DNA of 64,000 nt from Pseudomonas mosselii (GTDB lineage Bacteria > Pseudomonadota > Gammaproteobacteria > Pseudomonadales > Pseudomonadaceae). The stretch is taken from positions 62,001-126,000 of the forward strand of contig NZ_QJRP01000005.1 in NCBI RefSeq assembly GCF_003205295.1, written 5' to 3'. The notes beneath the pieces are model-generated. The model had not been told where the DNA came from and did no database searches. It was given only the letters and a program-made list of their open reading frames with translations. Positions 60,253 through 64,000 of the stretch are shown here, in pieces (the stretch's first letter is position 1; each line of letters opens with the position of its first letter). Both the position numbers and the translations under genes were made by a program.

Positions 60253-61353
60253 ATGACATCCATCCATCGCAAGACCGCACCCGCCCTGCTCGCCCTCGCC
60301 CTGTTCGGCGGCGCGGCGCAGGCCGCGCTGGTACCGCCCCAGGGTTACTACGAGGGCATCGAGAAACTCAAGACCGGCGACGGTAACTTCAGCTGCGAGG
60401 CCGCGCCCAAGCCCTATACCGGCGCGCTGGTATTCCGCAGCAAGTACGAAGGTTCGGACAAGGCCCGGGCGACGCTCAATGCCGCATCGGAGAAAGCCTT
60501 TCGCAAATCCACCGAGGACATCACCACCCTCGAGAAGGGCGTGAGCAAGATGGTCGGCCAGTACATGCGCGACGGCCGCCCGGCGCAACTGGACTGCGCA
60601 CTGACCTGGCTCGACACCTGGGCGCGCGCCGATGCGCTGATGTCCACCGATTACAACCACACCGGCAAGTCCATGCGCAAATGGGCGCTGGGCAGCATGA
60701 GCGGATCGTGGCTGCGCCTGAAGTTCTCCAACTCGCAGCCGCTGGCCGCGCACCGGGCCGAGGCCGAACAGATCGAGAAATGGTTCGTGCGCCTGGCCCG
60801 GCAGACCGTGCGCGACTGGAGCGACCTGCCGCTGGAGAAGATCAACAACCACAGCTACTGGGCGGCCTGGTCGGTGATGGCCACCGCGGTGGCCACCGAC
60901 CGCCAGGACCTGTTCGACTGGGCGGTGAAGGAATACAAGGTCGGCGCCAACCAGGTCGATGAGCAGGGTTTTTTGCCCAATGAGCTCAAGCGCCGCCAGC
61001 GTGCCCTGGCCTACCACAACTACGCCCTGCCGCCGCTGGCGATGATCGCCAGCTTCGCCCAGGCCAACGGCGTGGACCTGCGCAAGGAAAACAACTTCGC
61101 CCTGCAGCGCCTCGGCGAAGGCGTGCTGGCCGGTGCCCGCGATCCGGTCCAGTTCAACACCCGCGCCGGCGTGAAGCAGGACCTCAAGGACCTGAAGATC
61201 GACAGCAAGTACGCCTGGCTCGAACCGTGGTGCGCGCTGTACCAGTGCGTCGGCGACACCCTGGAGCGCAAGCACGACATGCAGCCGTTCAACAGTTTCA
61301 GGCTGGGTGGGGATGTGACGCGGGTCTATGACCCGAGCGCGGAAAAGAAGTAA
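60253..61353 (+). CDS. algL: Alginate lyase AlgL
   Basis: A 366-residue periplasmic polysaccharide lyase (family 5) that clears misdirected polymer. The signal peptide ends in GGAAQA at residue 24. The catalytic asparagine and histidine are in [10 protein letters not shown] near residue 200; the alpha/alpha toroid and [13 protein letters not shown] near the C-terminus fit the family. A REP pair follows it within the operon. Confidence 0.97.
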   Translation: MTSIHRKTAPALLALALFGGAAQAALVPPQGYYEGIEKLKTGDGNFSCEAAPKPYTGALVFRSKYEGSDKARATLNAASEKAFRKSTEDITTLEKGVSKMVGQYMRDGRPAQLDCALTWLDTWARADALMSTDYNHTGKSMRKWALGSMSGSWLRLKFSNSQPLAAHRAEAEQIEKWFVRLARQTVRDWSDLPLEKINNHSYWAAWSVMATAVATDRQDLFDWAVKEYKVGANQVDEQGFLPNELKRRQRALAYHNYALPPLAMIASFAQANGVDLRKENNFALQRLGEGVLAGARDPVQFNTRAGVKQDLKDLKIDSKYAWLEPWCALYQCVGDTLERKHDMQPFNSFRLGGDVTRVYDPSAEKK

Positions 61354-61358
61354 GGCCA

Positions 61359-61480
61359 GGGGCCGCGTTGCGGCCCATCGCGACACAAGGCCGCTCCCAC
61401 AGGGTGCGCACCTTGGCTGGATGAACGGGGCTCCTGTGGGAGCGGCCTTGTGTCGCGAAACGAGGGCGAAGCCCTCGCCA
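61359..61480. repeat. Inverted REP pair between algL and algI
   Basis: CGACACAAGGCCGCTCCCACAG (61381-61402) faces CCTGTGGGAGCGGCCTTGTGTCGCGA beginning near 61434. It fills most of the 221-base gap inside the alginate cluster and can fold into a long hairpin in the operon transcript. A C/G-rich run (GGGGGGTTGGGGGGC) follows before algI. Confidence 0.9.
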
Positions 61481-61574
61481 GCAATGGTTGAGGCAACAAA
61501 GGTTTCCCCTGCATTTTCGCGGGGGGTTGGGGGGCGCTGTGCCCCGGATGCTGTGAACAACAAGGAGAACCGGG

Positions 61575-63032
61575 ATGGTCTTCTCGTCCAACGTGTTCCT
61601 GTTCCTGTTCCTGCCGGTTTTCCTCGGCTTGTACTACGTGAGCGGGAACCGCTATCGCAACCTGCTGCTGCTGGTTGCCAGCTACATCTTCTACGCCTGG
61701 TGGCGGGTGGACTTCCTCGCCCTGTTCGCCGGGGTCACCCTGTGGAACTACTGGATCGGCCTGAAGGTCGGCGCCGCCGGAGTGCGCACCAAGCCCGCGC
61801 AGCGCTGGCTGCTGCTCGGCGTGGGCGTCGACCTGTGCATCCTCGGCTACTTCAAGTACGCCAACTTCGGCGTCGACAGCCTCAACGCGATCATGACCTC
61901 GATGGGGCTGGAGCCGTTCATCCTCACCCACGTGCTGCTGCCGATCGGCATCTCGTTCTACATCTTCGAGTCGATCAGCTACATCATCGACGTGTACCGC
62001 GGCGACACCCCGGCCACCCGCAACCTGATCGACTTCGCAGCCTTCGTGGCGATCTTCCCGCACCTGATCGCCGGCCCCGTGCTGCGCTTCAAGGACCTGG
62101 TCGACCAGTTCAACAACCGCACCCACACCCTGGACAAGTTCTCCGAAGGCTGCACCCGCTTCATGCAGGGCTTCATCAAGAAAGTGTTCATCGCCGACAC
62201 CCTGGCGGTGGTCGCCGACCACTGCTTCGCCCTGGAAAACCCTACCACTGGCGACGCCTGGCTTGGCGCGCTGGCCTACACCGCGCAGCTGTACTTCGAC
62301 TTCTCCGGCTACAGCGACATGGCCATCGGCCTGGGCCTGATGATGGGCTTTCGCTTCATGGAGAACTTCAAGCAGCCCTACATCAGCCAGTCGATCACCG
62401 AGTTCTGGCGGCGTTGGCACATCAGCCTGTCGACCTGGCTGCGCGACTACCTGTACATCACCCTGGGTGGCAACCGCAAAGGCACCTTCAACACCTACCG
62501 CAACCTGTTCCTGACCATGCTGCTGGGCGGGCTGTGGCACGGCGCCAACTTCACCTACATCATCTGGGGCGCCTGGCACGGCATGTGGCTGGCGATCGAG
62601 CGCGCGCTGGGCCTGGACACCAACCCGCAGCGTTTCAACCCGGTGAAATGGGCCTTCACCTTCCTGCTGGTGGTGGTCGGCTGGGTGATCTTCCGCGCCG
62701 AAAACCTGCACGTGGCCGCACGTATGTATGGCGCCATGTTCAGCTTCGGCGACTGGCAACTGTCGGAACTCAACCGCGCCAACCTCACCGGCCTGCAGGT
62801 GGCCACGCTGATCGTCGCCTACCTGACCCTGGCGTTCTTCGGCCTGCGCGACTTCTACCGCAACGCAACGCCAGCACCCAAGGCCACCCCGGTGCAGGTC
62901 AACGCCGACGGCTCGGTAGGCCTGGACTGGACGCGGATCATGACCCGCGCCCTGGTCCTGCTGCTGTTCGCCGCCTCGGTGCTCAAGCTCTCGGCGCAGA
63001 GCTACTCGCCTTTCCTCTACTTCCAGTTCTGA
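61575..63032 (+). CDS. algI: Membrane-bound O-acyltransferase AlgI
   Basis: A 485-residue MBOAT protein carrying acetyl groups across the inner membrane for AlgJ and AlgX. About ten or more hydrophobic spans are present. The invariant MBOAT histidine is H322 in GLWHGANFTYIIWG, as in P. aeruginosa, and the upstream FWRRWHISLSTWLRDYLYI is also conserved. AAGGAG lies before the ATG. Confidence 0.97.
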   Translation: MVFSSNVFLFLFLPVFLGLYYVSGNRYRNLLLLVASYIFYAWWRVDFLALFAGVTLWNYWIGLKVGAAGVRTKPAQRWLLLGVGVDLCILGYFKYANFGVDSLNAIMTSMGLEPFILTHVLLPIGISFYIFESISYIIDVYRGDTPATRNLIDFAAFVAIFPHLIAGPVLRFKDLVDQFNNRTHTLDKFSEGCTRFMQGFIKKVFIADTLAVVADHCFALENPTTGDAWLGALAYTAQLYFDFSGYSDMAIGLGLMMGFRFMENFKQPYISQSITEFWRRWHISLSTWLRDYLYITLGGNRKGTFNTYRNLFLTMLLGGLWHGANFTYIIWGAWHGMWLAIERALGLDTNPQRFNPVKWAFTFLLVVVGWVIFRAENLHVAARMYGAMFSFGDWQLSELNRANLTGLQVATLIVAYLTLAFFGLRDFYRNATPAPKATPVQVNADGSVGLDWTRIMTRALVLLLFAASVLKLSAQSYSPFLYFQF

Positions 63033-63042
63033 GGCCCCGATC

Positions 63043-64000
63043 ATGAACCGGACACTTCGCATCACCTATTCGCTGTCGTTCATGGGCCTGCTGGTCGGCC
63101 TGGGCGTGACTTCCCTCGGCGGGCTGGAGAGCTTCAACCGCACCGGGCACATGACCTTGCTCGACGGCAAGCTGGCCAAGGCCGCCGAGACCCACTACGA
63201 CGAGCAGTTCCCGATCAAGCGCCTGGGCACCAACCTGTGGGCCGCCCTGGACTTCAAGCTGTTCAACGAAGGCCGCCCAGGCGTGGTGCTGGGCCGCGAC
63301 CAGTGGCTGTTCAGCGACGAAGAGTTCAAGCCCACCGCCGGCGCCGAGCAGCTGATGCAGGACAACCTGGCGCTGGTGCGCGGCATCCGCGACACCCTGC
63401 AACGTCACGGCAGCCAGCTGGTGCTGGCGATCGTGCCGGCCAAGGCACGCCTGTACGCCGAGTACATCGGCAAGGAGGCGCCGGCCAGCCTGCACGACGA
63501 CCTGTTCAACCGTTTCCACGCCCAGGCGCGCCAGGCCAATGTGTTCGCTCCCGACCTGCTGGCGCCGCTGGAACAGGCCAAGGCCCGCGGCCAGGTGTTC
63601 CTGCGCACCGACACCCACTGGACGCCGATGGGCGCCGAGGTGGTCGCGCAGTCCATCGCCGAGGCGGTCAGTCGCCAGCACCTGCTCAGCGGCGAACCCC
63701 AGGCCTTCATCACCGAGGCCGGCGCCACCGCGCCGTACAAGGGCGACCTGACCAACTTCCTGCCGCTGGATCCGCTGTTCAGCAACCTGTTGCCGACTCC
63801 GGACAACCTGCAGCAGCGCAAGACCCACCCGGTGCAGGCCGAAGGCGAAGGTGGCGACGCGCTGTTCGCCGACAACCGGATCCCGGTGGCGCTGGTGGGC
63901 ACCAGCTACAGCGCCAACCCGCACTGGAACTTCCTCGGCGCCCTGCAGCAGGCGCTGCGCAGCGACGTCGCCAACTATGCCGAGGACGGCCATGGCCCGC
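63043..64000 (+). CDS. algJ: Alginate O-acetyltransferase AlgJ (3' end outside the window)
   Basis: 319 residues are present with no stop before the window edge. The N-terminal helix (YSLSFMGLLVGLGVTSLGG, about residues 9-27) anchors or exports the protein. The SGNH-type residues D190 and H192 (TDTHWTPMG) and S288 (GTSYSANP) sit at the same numbers as in P. aeruginosa AlgJ, a periplasmic acetyl-transfer partner of AlgI and AlgX. About 70 more residues would be expected. Confidence 0.95.
   Translation, partial: MNRTLRITYSLSFMGLLVGLGVTSLGGLESFNRTGHMTLLDGKLAKAAETHYDEQFPIKRLGTNLWAALDFKLFNEGRPGVVLGRDQWLFSDEEFKPTAGAEQLMQDNLALVRGIRDTLQRHGSQLVLAIVPAKARLYAEYIGKEAPASLHDDLFNRFHAQARQANVFAPDLLAPLEQAKARGQVFLRTDTHWTPMGAEVVAQSIAEAVSRQHLLSGEPQAFITEAGATAPYKGDLTNFLPLDPLFSNLLPTPDNLQQRKTHPVQAEGEGGDALFADNRIPVALVGTSYSANPHWNFLGALQQALRSDVANYAEDGHGP

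Overview
The window is a stretch of a GC-rich Pseudomonas chromosome, most likely from the P. putida group. The pointers are gene content (iscRSUA-hscBA-fdx-iscX, hisS-bamB-der, queA-tgt-yajC-secDF, the alginate cluster with P. aeruginosa-like active-site numbering), frequent GTG/TTG starts, and many copies of a Pseudomonas-type REP element (core GTGGGAGCGG / CCGCTCCCAC). No plasmid, phage, insertion sequence or CRISPR array was seen. Species assignment is inference.

Layout. (1) 1-240: end of a polyamine-binding protein gene. (2) 376-1959: prfC, reverse strand. (3) 2497-5939: four-gene osmoprotectant-type ABC importer behind a long hairpin-rich leader. (4) 6095-10089, reverse: fecI-fecR-fecA-type surface-signalling iron uptake cassette. 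(5) 10746-11909: ornithine decarboxylase. (6) 12024-18619: piu iron locus, with piuC and a Sel1 gene diverging from piuA and a PepSY/flavodoxin/FNR reductase. (7) 18777-20704, reverse: omega-amidase plus methionine-type aminotransferase. (8) 20990-37536, reverse: a long housekeeping run from trmJ and cysE through the isc genes, ndk, rlmN, pilF, rodZ, ispG, hisS, yfgM and bamB to der. (9) 37688-38506: suhB. (10) 38609-44681, reverse: a glycine-zipper envelope protein and queA-tgt-yajC-secD-secF. (11) 44790-44874: tRNA-Leu(CAA). (12) 45286-49228: an accessory-looking patch with a GNAT enzyme, a truncated antitoxin remnant, a bestrophin-like channel, a deacetylase-fold protein that has lost catalytic aspartates, and yaaA. 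(13) 49229-50081: algD control region. (14) 50082-64000: algD-alg8-alg44-algK-algE-algG-algX-algL-algI-algJ, cut by the window edge inside algJ; algF and algA would be expected beyond it.

How the parts work together. Two iron-uptake systems (Fec-type and Piu) carry Fur-like boxes, and the isc operon has two abutting IscR-type boxes over its promoter, so iron acquisition and iron-sulfur assembly are both represented. The alginate genes encode precursor oxidation (AlgD), c-di-GMP-controlled polymerisation (Alg8/Alg44), periplasmic epimerisation, acetylation and lysis (AlgG, AlgX, AlgI, AlgJ, AlgL) and export (AlgK, AlgE).

No wholly new multi-gene system was recognised. The strongest oddities are a complete inverted REP pair lying in frame inside the 5' end of algK, which moves the lipoprotein cysteine to residue 72; an unassigned structured leader ahead of the osmoprotectant importer; a GTAAA array beside Fur-like boxes between piuC and piuA; and an ndk promoter whose -10 lies in the loop of the isc operon terminator.
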